From assembly GCA_017893485.1 (NCBI GenBank), contig CM030360.1, positions 18,213,971-18,277,970 of the forward strand: a stretch of 64,000 nt of DNA, in the 5' to 3' direction. This DNA is from Hemerocallis citrina (taxonomy: Eukaryota; Streptophyta; Magnoliopsida; Asparagales; Asphodelaceae). Both the position numbers and the translations under genes were made by a program. How positions within the stretch are numbered: the stretch's first letter is position 1; the number at the start of each line of letters is the position of its first letter. This document shows, piece after piece, positions 32,159 through 43,007 of the stretch. Under the pieces are notes generated by a model. That model searched no databases, had not been told where the DNA came from, and saw nothing but the letters and a program-made list of their open reading frames with translations.

Positions 32159-35100
32159 ATGGATAGAAGTTGGATTAGTAAACCACGATTATCCAAGGAG
32201 TATTGTGATGGTATTAAAGATTTTATTATCTTTGCCAAACGACATTCCCGTGATCCCAACCTAATCCTTTGTCCATGCCTCCAGTGTACAAATTGTAATT
32301 TGAGAACATGTGACGTAGTACATACACATTTGGTTGTCAACGGTTTTCTTCAAGGGTACACACGGTGGTTTTGTCATGGAGAGGATCATACGTCAGCCCC
32401 TGTTCGTCCGGTTGTATTAGAAAATGAAGATGAGCCCTTAGTGAACGAAGACTTAAGTGTTCCCGATGAGATGCATGCTTTGTTGCAAGACGCCTTGGAG
32501 ATTCATAATGTTTCTTTCCACACCAATAATCCAACAACCCAAGTTCATAATGAGTCAACAGAAATATCACACATTGGTGGTGGGGTGGACGAGGAAATGC
32601 CTGACCCCACCCCTGAAAATAATAAACAGCAAGAAGCCTTCGCTAAGTTGCTTGAAGATGCTAGTAGTCCGCTGTACCGCGATTGCACCAAATTCTCTAA
32701 ATTCTCATTCATTGTCAGACTATTTCAGATTAAATGTTTAAACGGGTGGTCTGCTAAGTCCTTCAGTATGCTACTTGAACTGTTGAATGAAGCATTTCCA
32801 AAAATCTGTATTCCAAACTCAGCCTATAAAATTAAGAAATTCCTAAGTTCTTTTGATCTAGGGTATGAGAAGATAGCAGCATGTCCAAATGACTGTATGC
32901 TTTTCACGGGAGGTAAGGAAAGTCTGGAGAATTGCAAAGTCTGTGGTTCTTCGAAATGGACAGAAACACCAAATCAAGACGATCAAGCCAGTGGATCTAC
33001 TAAGCGAAGTAGGAGAAAGAAGCCTGCCAAAATACTACATTACTTTCCTCTGATTCCTAGGCTACAAAGGTTGTTTATGTCTACGAAAACTTCTTCTGAT
33101 ATGAAATGGCATGCTGAAGGTCGCACTAATGATGGGATTCTTAGACATCCTGCTAATTCTCAATCTTGGAAAAAATTTGATGAAAGATATCCCGATTTTG
33201 CGGAAGATCCTCGAAATGTGAGACTTGGACTAGCTAGTGATGGTTTCAACCCTTTTAGGCAAATGAGTAGTACATACAGCATATGGCCTGTTATGTTAAT
33301 ACCATACAATTTGCCGCCTTGGAAATGCATGAAGCAGTCCTCATTTATTTTGTCCATGATAGTTCCTGGAATGAAAGGTCCTGGAAATGATATAGATGTG
33401 TACCTACAGCCGTTAATAGATGAACTTAAGAAATTGTGGGTGGGTGTTCCAACCTATGATGCTGTGGCTAAAGAAACATTTTCTCTTCGGATCGTGTTGT
33501 CTTGGACAATCAATGATTTTCCAGTATATGCAAATTTATCTGGATATAGCACTAAAGGACGTTATGCATGTCCTTATTGTGCTGACCAAACTAGTTCAAG
33601 GTGGTTGTACAATGGCAGAAGTTTTGCTATATGGGTCATAGGAGATGGTTGCCTGACACACATATATTTCGGGCAGAGACAGCGACATCTGATGGTACCA
33701 ACGAGTGGGAACATGCTCCTGGAGCTTCTTCTGGGTCAGATATTTTGAGGCGGGTAGATGGTCATCAGTTCAAATATGGAAAAGAACCACAAATTAGCAA
33801 AAAGGGTAGGAAAGGGCAAGGCCGGAGCAAGGTGAGGAGACCGATCTATGTGGCGAAGATGAGGATCAGAACATGACGAGTTTAGGTGCATGGAAGAAGA
33901 AGAGTATTTTCTTCAAGTTACCGTATTGGGAATTCAACTTATTGCGACATAATTTAGATGTGATGCATATCGGAAAAAATATTGGTGAAAATTGTATAGG
34001 AACAGTTATGGGAGATGACCGGAAGACAAAGGATAATCTCAAGAGCCGACTTGATTTGAAGTCAATGGGCATCCGACATGAGTTGCACCCAGAGGAATTA
34101 CCGAACGGAAAAGTACTCCTACCTCCTGCAATCTATTCAATGTCAAAATCGGAGTTGGAATTGTTTTGCAAAGTTCTACTGGAACTTAAAGTTCCTGATG
34201 GCTATTCTTCTAACATAGCAAGATGTGTCAACTTTAAAGAGAAGAGGCTCCAGGGTCTAAAGTCACATGACTACCACATCCTAATGCAGGATCTCCTTCC
34301 TGTGGCCCTAAGGTCTTCAATGTGTGAGCAAATCACTACTGTCGTGAAAGATCTTTGTAGTATATATAAAGGTATTTGCTCAAGAATGCTTCGTGTTGAA
34401 GATATTGACCAATTGGAGCAGCGGGCGGCATTGATACTTAGTAAAATGGAGATGATATTTTCGCCATCGTTCTTCACTATAATGATTCACTTGATAATCC
34501 ACCTTGCTGGTGAAGCCAGAATCGGCGGTCCTGTTCACTATCGGTGGATGTACCCCATTGAGAGGTAAAAGAATTCATGCATCTTACAAAACAGAATTTT
34601 CAAAAGCTCATTTCTTTTAATTCCCTACTCCGCTATAATTCATTAATTATACATGTTCAGGTACCTATACCGGCTCAAGGGTTATGTTAAAAATAGAGCA
34701 TATCCTGAATGGTCAATAGCTCAGGGATATCTATCAGAGGAGTGTTCACATTTTTGTTCCAGGTATCTGCAAGGTGTAGAGACATCTTTGACTAGACCAA
34801 GAAGAAATCCAGACATTTCCAATCTTGATGGTGCTAAATATCTTTTTGATACCGCTAGCACTACTGTTGGTAAAGTTGATGTATTTGAGCTAGATAACTT
34901 AACGTGGGAACAGGCACATCGATATGTGCTAGACCACCATGCATCAGTGGAACCATTTCGAAAGTAAGTTGCTTTTGAATTTAAATCGAATATAGTGAAA
35001 ACCGCATAGTTCGATATTAACTTACTTTTGTTATTCCTTATTTCAATTGCTCGTATTTTAGCGAATTTTTCAGGGACATCAAACGAAGGGCTAGACCAAG

Positions 35101-35926
35101 AAGACTACCACCACGTGAACAAAACAAGTTGATGAATGAAAAATTTCATAAGTGGTTTGAATCTCATGTAAGAGAATTAAGAAAATGCAAGTTAATCTTC
35201 ATTATATCTACATTATCCATGGTGTTGATACGATTTGCGCAAAATTAATAGGTACATTCTTTGGGTCCTGAAGGTGTGTCATCTGAAATACAAGTACTTG
35301 TCAAAGGTCCCTATAAGATGGCTAAAACATACGGAGGATACATATTCAATGGCTTTAGATTTCGTACTAAGGATTGTGAATGTAATTTGAAGTCTCAAAA
35401 TAGTGGAATGGTAGTGACTTCTACGACTAGAAGTTATGCTTCCAAGTTGGACACGAGGCCGGTAGATGGAGATCTCGACTACTATGGAGTGCTCACGGAT
35501 ATCATTGAGTTGAATTATTTTGGTCATTTTCGTGTTGTCTTATTTCGTGGGAATTGGGCTGAGTTTGATAGGAATTTTGCTAATAACAAGGATAAGTTAG
35601 GCTTCACAGTTGTAAACTTCTCAAAATTGATTCACATCGGTACACACATTAGCCACGAACCATTTGTGTTCCCATCCCAAGTGCAACAAGTGTTCTACAT
35701 TGAAGATCCAACCCTGCCAAAATCGTATGTGGCTCTCGTTATGCAACCAAGAGATGTATTCCAATTGGGCGATACTTCAGAAGATGAAGACGGTGAAGTC
35801 ATGAACAGTTACATTGCTTCTGAGTTTCCTATGTTTGATGTAAACACAACCGACGGTGGAATTTGCGGGACTTGGCTCCGCAAGGGTGGAGAAGAGGGCG
35901 ATGTATTGGAAGATGTCGTATTGTAG
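32159..35926 (+). pseudogene. TNP2-like CACTA transposase gene with frameshifts
   Basis: Start MDRSW at 32159; frame open to about 33615. There, in the RKFCYMGHRRW region, the sequence AGAAG replaces AGAAAG of the 1-1609 copy, a 1-base loss. A second 1-base loss lies near 33800, in A/G runs after KYGKEPQI. The frame then continues to 34564 (LRHNLDVMHI; DUF4218-like KSHDYHILMQDLLPVALR and GGPVHYRWMYPIER). Introns: 34565-34660 and 34964-35061 (approximately), and from after SH at about 35168 to about 35252. The last exon (DUF4216-like, LDYYGVLTDIIELNYFG) ends at 35926. Domain order is complete for the family: N-terminal domain, Transposase_21, DUF4218, DUF4216. Without the two shifts it would be a full-length transposase, so loss of function looks recent. 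Confidence 0.88.
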
Positions 35927-36189
35927 TTTACTTGATTTTCATAGCTCAATATTATATGTCCTGTAATTTTCGTGTCTTAAATCTTGTTGTAATATTATAT
36001 CTTGTAATTCTAAAATGTTGTATGTGAATTTAATAATTGGTTTAATTATCTTTCTATTTTCTACTGCTTGGTGTCATTTGCATTAAACTATGCTTAGTTT
36101 CATTTGCATCAAACTATCATTGTAGTTGAATTTGTTAAAAATCTCACTTTTTTAATTTTTTGTAATTATGTTGGTTTGTTAATCCTAGA

Positions 36190-36418
36190 TAATTGTGGCA
36201 GTCAAACAGAGGAGGGGAAGGGTAGCACGCCGCCCACTGTCAAAAAACATCGAGGGCGAACTAAGATGACGGGCATATGGAAACTTAAGAATGACGAAAG
36301 GATTGTGGTGGAGGAAAACGGTGTCGGGCAACCGGTTGGTGATAATGCAAGCAAATTCTCATCCTTTATTGGGATAATAGCAAGGAACCCACGGATAATT
36401 CCACCAGTAAGTCTTTAA
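36190..36418 (+). pseudogene. Exon of second CACTA gene (Ptta/En/Spm plant transposase, TNPA-like)
   Basis: After an acceptor-like TTGTGGCAG the frame reads KKHRGRTKMTGIW, RIVVEENGVGQPVGDNASKF, then SFIGIIARN. This is the characteristic start of the Ptta/En/Spm plant transposase domain found in the second gene of CACTA elements. A plausible donor (CCAGTAAGTC) ends it near 36410. The downstream exons that should follow are not present; repeat blocks occupy that place. Confidence 0.7.
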
Positions 36419-36449
36419 ATTGGTAATTTTGAAGATATTATAATTTTGA

Positions 36450-36860
36450 ATGCATGAAAGACACGTATTAGTATTTGTGAGTCTGCATTGTGGCTGTCGT
36501 CTATGTTTCTTAATTGGGCTGTGATTAGAAAGAAAGGGCTCAAGTGGAGATCTGGAAACCCATATAGAGACATCTCGTTTATTATAATCTATTATTATTG
36601 TTGGACCAACCTCCTCTTGATGTGTGCGTGTGTTGAAGAGAAAGAAGGGATGAAAGAGAGTTGAGGAAAATGCCGCTATGTTAGCCTGGTGTATCTTCAT
36701 TCTCTACCATTCCTCTTTCTGGCTCCATTTATGGCTTCTATATTAAATTGGTTTCCTTCCACGATGACAGTTCCGTAAAACTACACTTGATATGAGCCAT
36801 GTTCTTATTGTTCTTCAATAAAATTGGGAGTTTTGGTGATCCAACTAGTGATCATAGCTG
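36450..36860. repeat. Duplicated block copy 1 (TTAATTGGGCTGTGATTAGA block)
   Basis: Contains GGGCTCAAGTGGAGATCTGG, CATATAGAGACATCTCGTTT, ATGCCGCTATGTTAGCCTGG and TTCCTTCCACGATGACAG. The same blocks recur at 37320-37640 and 40610-40980. Confidence 0.85.
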
Positions 36861-36959
36861 CACCCCACTGCATACTCACAAACACTAATACGTGTCATTC
36901 ATGTATTCTATGACCAACCCCACTTTGGCATATAGCATGCTTAGATGACATTCTATGAT

Positions 36960-37236
36960 CTGCACACATGTTTGTTCAGCCCAATTCTTGTACAGATTTG
37001 CAGGATTTTGGTATACAACTAGCATCCTTAGTTGACAGTGAACCCATTTTGGTAAAAAATCATGCTAAGATGACAATCAGATGCATGAATTCAGCTTCTT
37101 TAACAGTAAAAGAAAATGAAAATTTGCAGTATCTAAGCATATATGTTTCTCTATTAATTCTTCATCCCAACTAAATCATTGATGTTTCTGGCTCCAAAAG
37201 AAACCTGCACAAGGTTTGTTCTGACCAATTCTTGTA
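36960..37236. repeat. Single repeat unit in inverted orientation
   Basis: One unit of the 245-bp repeat (TGTTCAGCCCAATTCTTGTA ... GGCTCCAAAAGAAACCTGCA) on the opposite strand to the main array. Confidence 0.85.
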
Positions 37237-37745
37237 CAGATGTTGGGAATTCTGAAGTTTTTAGATCCAGGATCACAAATTTTGATTGGGCTGTGATTGG
37301 ATTGTTTAGTGACTGTCAACAAGTGTTCTTAATTAGGCTGTGATTAGAAAGAGAGGGCTCAAGTGGAGATCTGGAAACCCATATAGAGACATCTCATTCA
37401 TAATAATTTATTATTATTGTTGTTCTTGTCGCTCTTGCTGTTGTTGTTCTTGTCTCTTTATGTGCGTTTGCTGAAGAGAAAGCAGGGATGAGAGAGAGAT
37501 GAGGAAAATGCCGCTATGTTAGCCTAGTGTATCCTCATTCTCTACCATTCCATTTTCTGGCTTCTATATTTGGTTTCCTTCCACGATGACAGGTCCTTAA
37601 AACTACACTTGATATGAGCCATATTCTTATTTTCTTCCAAATGGCATTTTCTTTAGAAAGTCGGGCTCCGAAGAATCGATCTATGACTAGATTCCCCATT
37701 CAAAGCCCAATCAAAATTTGTCATCCTGGATCTAAAATCTTTTTT
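37236..37745. repeat. Duplicated block copy 2 bounded by inverted repeats
   Basis: Begins TTTTAGATCCAGGATCACAA and ends in the complement of TTTTAGATCCAGGATGACAA, so the block has inverted ends of about 50 bases around a copy of the 36450-36860 block. It may have moved as a unit. Confidence 0.65.
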
Positions 37746-40553
37746 GAGCCACAAACATCAATGGTTTAGTTGGGATGAAGAATTAATAGAGAAACATATA
37801 TGCTTAGATACTAGAAATTTTCATTTTCTTTACTGTTAAACAAGCTGAATTCATGCATCTGATTGCCATCTTAGCATGATTTTTTTACCAAAATGGGTTC
37901 TCTGTCAACTAAGGATGCTGTATGTATACCAAAATCCTTCAAATCTGTATAAGAATTGGGCTGAACAAACCTTGTGCAGGTTTATTTTGGAGCCACAAAC
38001 ATCAATGGTTTAGTTGGGATGAAGAATTAATAGAGAAACATATATGCTTAGATACTGGAAATTTTCATTTTCTTTTACTGTTAAAGAAACTGAATTCATG
38101 CATCTGATTGGCATCTTAGCATGATTTTTTTACCAAAATGGGTTCACTGTCAACTAAGGATGCTAGCTGTATACCAAAATTCTCCAAATCTGTACAGGAA
38201 TTGGGCGGAACAAACCTTGTGCTTGTTTCTTTTGGAGCTACAAACATCATGATTTAGTTGGGATGAGGAATTAATAGAGAAACATATATGCTTAGATACT
38301 GGAAATTTTCATTTTCTTTTACTGTTAAAGAAGCTGAATTCATGCATCTGATTGCCATCTTAGCATGATTTTTTACCAAAATGGATTCACTATCAACTAA
38401 GGATGCTGTATGTATACCAAAATCCTCCAAATCTGTACAAGAATTGGGCTGAACAAACCATGTGCAGGTTTATTTTGGAGCCACAAACATCAATGGTTTA
38501 GTTGGGATGAAGAATTAATAGAGAAACATATATGCTTAGATACTGGAAATTTTCATTTTCTTTTATTGTTAAAGAAACTGAATTCATGCATCTGATTGCC
38601 ATCTTAGCATGATTTTTTTACCAAAATGGGTTCACTGTCAACTAAGGATGCTAGCTGTATACCAAAATCCTCCAAATCTGTACAAGAATTGGGCAGAACA
38701 AACCTTGTGCAGGTTTCTTTTGGAGCCACAAACATCATGATTTAGTTGGGATGAAGAATTAATAGAGAAATATATATGCTTAGATACTGGAAATTTTCAT
38801 TTTCTTTTACTGTTAAAGAAGCTGAATTTATGCATCTGATTGCCATCTTAGCATGATTTTTTTACCAAAATGGGTTCACTGTCAACTAAGGATGCTAGCT
38901 GTATACCAAAATCCTCCAAATCTGTACAAGAATTGGGCGGAACAAAAATTGTGCAGGTTTCTTTTGGAGCCACAAACATCATGATTTAGTTGGGATGAAG
39001 AATTAATAGAGAAACATATATGCTTAGATACTGGAAATTTTCATTTTCTTTTACTGTTAAAGAAACAGAATTCATGCATCTGATTGCCATCTTAGCATGA
39101 TTTTTTTACCAAAATGGGTTCACTGTCAACTAAGGATGCTAGCTGTATACCAAAATCCTCCAAATCTATACAAGAATTGGGCGGAACATACCTTGTGCAA
39201 GTTTCTTTTGGAGCCACAAACATCATGATTTAGTTGGGATGAAGAATTAAGAGAGAAACATATATGCTTAGATACTGAAAATTTTCATTTTCTTTTACTG
39301 TTAAAGAAGCTGAATTCATGCATCTGATTGCCATCTTAGCATGATTTTTTTTACCAAAATGGGTTCACTGTCAACTAAGGATGCTGTATGTATACCAAAA
39401 TCCTCCAAATCTGTACAAGAATTGGGCGGAACAAACCTTGTGCAGGTTTCTTTTGGATCCACAAACATCAATGGTTTAGTTGGGATGAAGAATTAATAGG
39501 GAAACATATATGCCTAGATACTGGAAATTTTCATTTTTTTTTACTGTTAAAGAAGTTGAATTCATGCATCTGATTGTCATCTTAGCATGATTTTTTAAGC
39601 AAAATGGGTTAACTGTCAACTAAGGATGCTGTATGTATACCAAAATCCTCCAAATCTGTACAAAAATTGGGCTGAACAAACATTGTGCAGGTTTCTTTTG
39701 GAGCCACAAACATCAATGGTTTAGTTGGGATGAAGAATTAATAGAGAAACATATATGCTTAGATACTGGAAATTTTCATTTTCTTTTACTGTTAAAAAAA
39801 CTGAATTCATGCATCTGATTGCCATCTTCGAATGATTTTTTTACCAAAATGTGTTGACTGTCATCTAAGTATGCTAGCTGTATACCGAAATCCTCCAAAT
39901 CTGTACAAGAATTGGGCTGAACAAACCTTGTGCAAGTTTCTTTTGGATCCACAAACATCAATGGTTTAGTTGGGATGAAGAATTAATAGAGAAACACATA
40001 TGCTTAGATACTGGAAATTTTCATTTTCTTTTACTGTTAAAGAAGCTGAATTCATGCATCTGATTGTCATCTTAGCATGATTTTTTAACCAAAATGGGTT
40101 AACTGTCAACGAAGGATGCTGTATGTATACCAAAATCCTCCAAATCTGTACAAGAATTGGGCTGAACAAACATTGTGCAGGTTTCTTTTGGAGCCACAAA
40201 CATCAATGGTTTAGTTGGGATGAAGAATTAATAGAGAAACATATATGCTTAGATACTGGAAAGTTTCATTTTCTTTTACTGTTAAAGAAACTGAATTCAT
40301 GCATCTGATCGCCATCTTAGCATGATTTTTTTACCAAAATGGGTTGACTGTCATCTAGGTATGCTAGCTGTATACCAAAATCCTCCAAATCTGTACAAGA
40401 ATTGGGCTGAACAAACCTTGTGCAGGTTTCTTTTGGAGCCACAAACATCAATGATTTAGTTGGGATGAAGAATTAATAGACAAACATATATGCTTAGATA
40501 CTGGAAATTTTCATTTTCTTTTACTGTTAAAGAAGCTGAAATCGTGCATCTGA
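37745..40553. repeat. Tandem array, 11-12 units of about 245 bp, in CACTA element
   Basis: The word TATACCAAAAT recurs at about 37923, 38170, 38413, 38658, 38900, 39146, 39391, 39636, 39883, 40126 and 40372. Units are very similar and differ in small features: GCTGTATGTATACC or GCTAGCTGTATACC, CATCAATGGTT or CATCATGATT. The recurrent 61-codon frame is a by-product of the unit. Confidence 0.95.
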
Positions 40554-40980
40554 AGATTTAAGATCCAGGATGGCAAATTTTGATTGGGCTGTGATTGGAT
40601 TGTTTAGTGGCTGTCGTCTATGTTCTTAATTGGGCTGTGATTAGAAAGAAAGGGCTCGAGTGGAGATCTGAAAACCCATATAGAGACATCTCGTTTATAA
40701 TAATTTATTATTATTGTTGTTCTTGTCGCTCTTGCTGTTGTTGCTGATGTCTCTTTGTGTGAGTGTGCTGAAGGGAAAGAAGGGATGAGAGAGAGATGAG
40801 GAAAATGTCGCTATGTTAGCCTGGTGTATCCTCATTCTCTACCATTTTCTGTTTCCATTTCTGGCTTCTATATTTGGTTTCCTTCCACGATGACAGTTCC
40901 TTAAAACTACACTTGATATGTGCCCCTTCTTATTTTTCTTATTTTTCTTATATTTGGTTTCTTTCCACGATGACAGTTTC
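40553..40980. repeat. Duplicated block copy 3
   Basis: Begins AGATTTAAGATCCAGGATGG and then follows the 36450-36860 and 37236-37640 blocks (CTCGAGTGGAGATCTG, TTGTTCTTGTCGCTCTTGCT). Confidence 0.85.
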
Positions 40981-41730
40981 ATGGATTGTCTGAACAATCC
41001 ACGAAAGACATGCTCAGATACTGGATTTTCATTTGTTTTACTGTTTTAGATACTGGATATTCCGTATCAGAGGAGAATATAAAGGTTTCAAGTTAGATAC
41101 TTGATTTTCATTTGTTTTGCTGTTTTAGATATATTCAAAAACAAAATTAAGTACTAGCTTTTTAGCACTGCAATATAATTATTTTACCTCTCTATATATC
41201 ATTAACAATTCCATTTGCAATTGGCACTTTGATCTTAGAATTTATGAATTGGGTAGATCTTTTTGCAAGTTCAAAAAATATGTATATTCTGTATTGTGGT
41301 CTACTGTTGAACTAAATTATTGTTTATTTTTCATAGAGCGGTCACCCAGATGAAGGGAATTCTGATGATCAGCACTGAAGCTACTCGAGGGGTATGAATC
41401 TGTGGTCGGCCTACTCTAGTTGTTGTTGTTATGTTGTCCTTGTTGTTGTTATGTTCTGGATTGTTGTTTTAAGTAATTGTTGAGATATTTGGGATGTTAA
41501 TTACTGTATTTGTTAATTATGACACTGTGTTAATTATGCGGTGAATTTGGACGATTAATGGACTATGTATGAAACTTTATTATCTTTAATTCTTGTGTTT
41601 GGTTGTGATTTGCGCATTAATATGCCTGAAATTGGTTAAATCAGTTGTGAATTAGTTTACAGGTTTTTAAATGAAATTGTGAATTGAAATCGAATGGAAA
41701 ACTGGAGCAGGAAAAACAAACAGGCATACA
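40981..41730 (+). other. 3' region of CACTA element, possible last exon of second gene
   Basis: Mostly AT-rich. A short GC-richer piece at 41337-41395 (frame SGHPDEGNSDDQH then stop) sits after a possible acceptor and could be the last exon of the element's second gene; support is weak. Direct repeats of about 69 bases lie at 41664-41800 (TCGAATGGAAAACTGGAGCA twice). Confidence 0.35.
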
Positions 41731-42322
41731 CTGGCGTATGAAATTGTGAATTGAAATCGAATGGAAAACTGGAGCAGGGAAAACAAACGGGGATAAAACG
41801 CCGGTGTATCTAATTGTTTAGTTGAAAATTTCGTTAGAGAGGCGTTTCCACACACGCCGGTGTACCCGTAAGTTGCAACAGTCCTAAGAAACACCGACGT
41901 TTTATAAAACTCCGGTGAATATCTCTATAGCAGCATTTTACGACACGCCGGTGCTTGTAAGTAGGGAAAGAAGGGCGCTCAGAAACAAGCATACGCCGGC
42001 ATTCTATGACCGCCGGTAAATATTACACATTCACCGGTGTTTGTACAATCGCCGGTGAATAGATATATACCGGCGGTATGTGACCGCCGGTGAATGTATA
42101 TTGGGAAAAGAACGACACCCAGAAATTGCCATATACCTGCGTTTGTGTGGCCGCCGGTGTATTTCGAAGATATACCGGCGTCCAGTAGAAATGCCGGTGA
42201 ATACGCCTATCTTTCCGTGACGCTCGATTCGGCGGCATTTGTACCGGTGAATGGTTCACCGGCGTAAAAAACCGCCGGTGAAGGTCTAAAAAACGCCGGC
42301 GAATAGCTTCTGTGTTGTAGGG
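41730..42322. repeat. 3' subterminal repeat region of the 12.2 kb CACTA element
   Basis: At least ten copies of CGCCGGTGAAT/ATTCACCGGCG-like motifs in both orientations, denser and longer than at the 5' end. Confidence 0.88.
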
Positions 42323-42751
42323 TATACATATATATATTTTTATAAAGAGAGAGAGAGTGAGAGAGAGAGAGAGAGTAGAAGAGAAGAGGTTGAGAGGGAG
42401 AGCTTCAGGATTAATCTATACTATTATTAAGAAAAGCTCCATTTTGGCGGCATTTTACTATCATACCCTCATAAACATAAAAAGCTAAAAAAATAATGCA
42501 GGATTAATTCTGTCAAATTTTACCCCTCATCTCTACACAATCTGAGGGCACTACCGTAATTTTCACTTCACATTTACTTCGGTATCTCCATAAAATTCTA
42601 TTCCCTAAAAAATGAAAACTGTCTCTTCCTTTCCCTCCACCGAATCCGCACTACTCAAAAATCAAAACCGTCTCTTCCTCTCCCTCCATCGAATCCGCAC
42701 TCCTCAAAAATTGAAACCGTCTCTTCCTCTCCTTCCATCGAATTCGTCTCT

Positions 42752-42867
<116 letters not shown>

Positions 42868-43007
42868 AGGGAAGAGGTTGAGAGGGAGAGCTTCGGGATT
42901 AAGACAGTGAGCAAGCTTGGGTTTGGAACGCTTCTCCCTCCACTTCGAGTCCTCCTTCGTCTGCATCCCGACGACCACCGAGCCCCCCGAAGCACCTCTT
43001 CGACTGC

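Larger units (their letters stand above)
30152..42322 (+). mobile_element. Large CACTA element, 12,171 bp, with TNP2 pseudogene
   Basis: Starts CACTACAACACATGTGCG at 30152. Ends in the complement of CCCTACAACACAG at 42322, where the terminal TAGTG has changed to TAGGG. Both sides are flanked by TAT (30149-30151 and 42323-42325), the insertion being into a (TA)n tract. Subterminal CCGGCG repeats lie at both ends (30170-30425 and 41730-42300). It contains a 5' repeat array, the TNP2 gene (32159-35926), a remnant of the second gene (36190-36418), a 3' array of 245-bp units and several larger duplicated blocks. Confidence 0.9.

Noticed and set aside
37922..40308. Recurring 61-codon frame (MYTKILQIC...) in the 245-bp array
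   Set aside because: Repeats because the DNA unit repeats. Several units have it disrupted, and no start context or domain supports a gene.
37745..40553. CRISPR-like or satellite centromere array
   Set aside because: Units are long, lack unique spacers and lie inside a delimited CACTA element.
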